Shown here piece by piece: positions 62,724-64,000 of a stretch of DNA of 64,000 nt (position 1 is the stretch's first letter; each line of letters begins with the position of its first letter). The stretch is from Ruegeria atlantica. GTDB taxonomy: Bacteria; Pseudomonadota; Alphaproteobacteria; Rhodobacterales; Rhodobacteraceae. The DNA lies in the NCBI RefSeq assembly GCF_001458195.1, contig NZ_CYPU01000068.1:210724-274723 (forward strand), given 5' to 3'. The notes below the pieces were generated by a model, which worked only from the letters and a program-made list of their open reading frames with translations, searched no databases and was not told the origin of the DNA. The position numbers were made by a program, and so were the translations under genes.

Positions 62724-64000
62724 ATGGCCTTCAAACTGACTGATTACGAAGCCTATGACTTCGCCAACCGCCGCCATATCGGGCCCAGCCCGACGGAAAT
62801 GCGCGACATGCTCAAGGTGATTGGCTTCAAGACGCTGGACCAGCTGATCGACGCCACCGTCCCGCCTGCGATCCGGCAGAAAGAGCCGCTGGACTGGGGT
62901 CCGGCGATGACCGAACGCGATGCGCTGTTCTACATGAAAGAGGTAGCGAGCAAGAATAAGGTTCTGACCTCGCTGATCGGCCAGGGCTATTACGGCACCA
63001 CCACGCCGGCGCCGATCCTGCGCAACATCCTGGAAAACCCGGCCTGGTATACCGCCTACACGCCCTATCAGCCCGAGATCAGCCAGGGCCGGCTTGAGGC
63101 ACTGTTGAACTTCCAGACCATGGTCAGCGATCTGACCGGGCTGGACGTGGCCAACGCCTCGCTCCTGGACGAAGCCACAGCCGCAGCCGAAGCGATGGCG
63201 ATGGCCAAACGCGGCGGGCGGTCAAAGGCCAACAACGCGGCCTTCTTCGTGGACAAGAACTGCCACCCGCAGACCATCGCGGTCATCAAAACCCGCGCCG
63301 AGCCTCTGGGCATCGACGTGCAGGTGGCCGACCCGGACACGCTGGATGCGGGATCGGTCTTTGGCGCGATCTTCCAGTATCCCGGCACCCACGGCCATGT
63401 GCGCGACTTCACGAACGAGATCGCCGCGCTGCACGAACATAAAGCCATTGCCATTGTTGCTGCCGACATCCTGTCGCTGGCGCTACTGAAGTCACCGGGT
63501 GAGATGGGCGCGGATATTGCCATCGGCTCGACCCAGCGCTTTGGCGTGCCGATGGGCTATGGTGGCCCGCACGCAGCCTATATGGCGACCAGTGACAAGC
63601 TGAAGCGGTCGATGCCCGGCCGGATCATCGGCGTGTCGATCGACGCGCGCGGCAACAAGGCTTACCGCCTGGCGCTGCAGACCCGCGAGCAACACATTCG
63701 CCGCGAGAAAGCCAACTCGAACGTCTGCACCGCGCAGGCGCTGCTGGCCGTCATTGCCTCGATGTATGCCGTGTATCACGGCCCCGACGGCATCAAGGCC
63801 ATCGCGCAATCGGTGCACCGCAAGACCTCGCGTCTGGCCGCCGGTCTGGAAGAGGCGGGCTTTGCCGTCGAGCCAGAGGTGTTCTTCGACACGAACACCG
63901 TCGAGGTCGGCCACCTGCAGAATGTCGTGATGGAGGCCGCCGAGGCCCGCGGGGTCCACCTGCGCAAGGGGGGGGAGAACAAGGTGGGGATAAGCCTGGA
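62724..64000 (+). CDS. gcvP: Glycine dehydrogenase (decarboxylating) P protein, 5' part
   Basis: PLP-dependent decarboxylase of the glycine cleavage system. The first 425 codons are present: [69 protein letters not shown] and [11 protein letters not shown], all typical of the N-terminal half. The gene runs off the window. The last 35 bases (from about 63965) contain an eight-G run and unlike codons where the family has a Lys-Val-Gly-Asp step, hinting at sequence errors at the end. AGGAGC ribosome site at 62710. Confidence 0.93.
   Translation, partial: MAFKLTDYEAYDFANRRHIGPSPTEMRDMLKVIGFKTLDQLIDATVPPAIRQKEPLDWGPAMTERDALFYMKEVASKNKVLTSLIGQGYYGTTTPAPILRNILENPAWYTAYTPYQPEISQGRLEALLNFQTMVSDLTGLDVANASLLDEATAAAEAMAMAKRGGRSKANNAAFFVDKNCHPQTIAVIKTRAEPLGIDVQVADPDTLDAGSVFGAIFQYPGTHGHVRDFTNEIAALHEHKAIAIVAADILSLALLKSPGEMGADIAIGSTQRFGVPMGYGGPHAAYMATSDKLKRSMPGRIIGVSIDARGNKAYRLALQTREQHIRREKANSNVCTAQALLAVIASMYAVYHGPDGIKAIAQSVHRKTSRLAAGLEEAGFAVEPEVFFDTNTVEVGHLQNVVMEAAEARGVHLRKGGENKVGISL

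Overview
The window looks like a chromosomal segment of a marine alphaproteobacterium of the Roseobacter group (Rhodobacteraceae). The base composition is GC-rich. Diagnostic pairings include rpsU divergent from a COQ9 gene, pgsA-moaD-moaE, a type-2 (plant-like) GshA, a GcvT-family betaine/glycine dehydrogenase, a Hint-domain protein and a DddQ-type cupin. A Ruegeria-like genus would fit, but the species cannot be read from the sequence. No rRNA, tRNA, CRISPR array, prophage or insertion sequence was recognised, and no gap between genes exceeds 300 bases.

Layout: 1-12.8 kb is housekeeping and small accessory genes: the 3' part of pyrC, plsY, a YHS protein, two MDR quinone oxidoreductases, COQ9/rpsU, a CAP-domain protein, ppk2, a CPBP protease, lrp/ald and a MscS channel. 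12.9-22.5 kb holds a GST, a GMC oxidoreductase and a minus-strand pheS...pheT-ytoQ run; pheS and pheT are separated by three unrelated genes, one of them AT-rich. 22.5-30 kb holds gshA, rsmE, ubiA and an OmpA-domain envelope protein. 30-44 kb holds moaE/moaD/pgsA, uvrC (with a DMT permease inverted between uvrC and pgsA), a PTR1-like reductase, a cation exchanger, sppA, an ABC-2 exporter, a membrane-anchored TAXI receptor, a CaiB-type CoA-transferase, and divergent hemE/hemC.

The most interesting part is 44.2-64 kb. A tightly overlapping minus-strand operon (52244 down to 44279) encodes a GcvT-family FAD dehydrogenase, an MDR dehydrogenase, a DddQ-type DMSP lyase, a small cupin, two enolase-superfamily enzymes (one resembling hydroxyproline-betaine 2-epimerase) and a class III aminotransferase-like enzyme. 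Divergently, an RpiR-type regulator overlaps a Rieske N-demethylase-type oxygenase, followed by a CMD-family protein. A 10-base repeat spaced exactly 30 bases sits at the divergent promoter and the regulator start and looks like its operator. Next come a cupin-HTH regulator and then glyA, lpdA, lipA, a Na+/alanine-glycine symporter, a universal stress protein, gcvT, gcvH and the 5' part of gcvP.

Read together (inference), the region is an osmolyte-catabolism island. Methylated betaines would be epimerised and demethylated, and DMSP cleaved. The resulting glycine and C1 units would pass to SHMT and the glycine cleavage system next door. The substrates of most enzymes in the operon remain unassigned.
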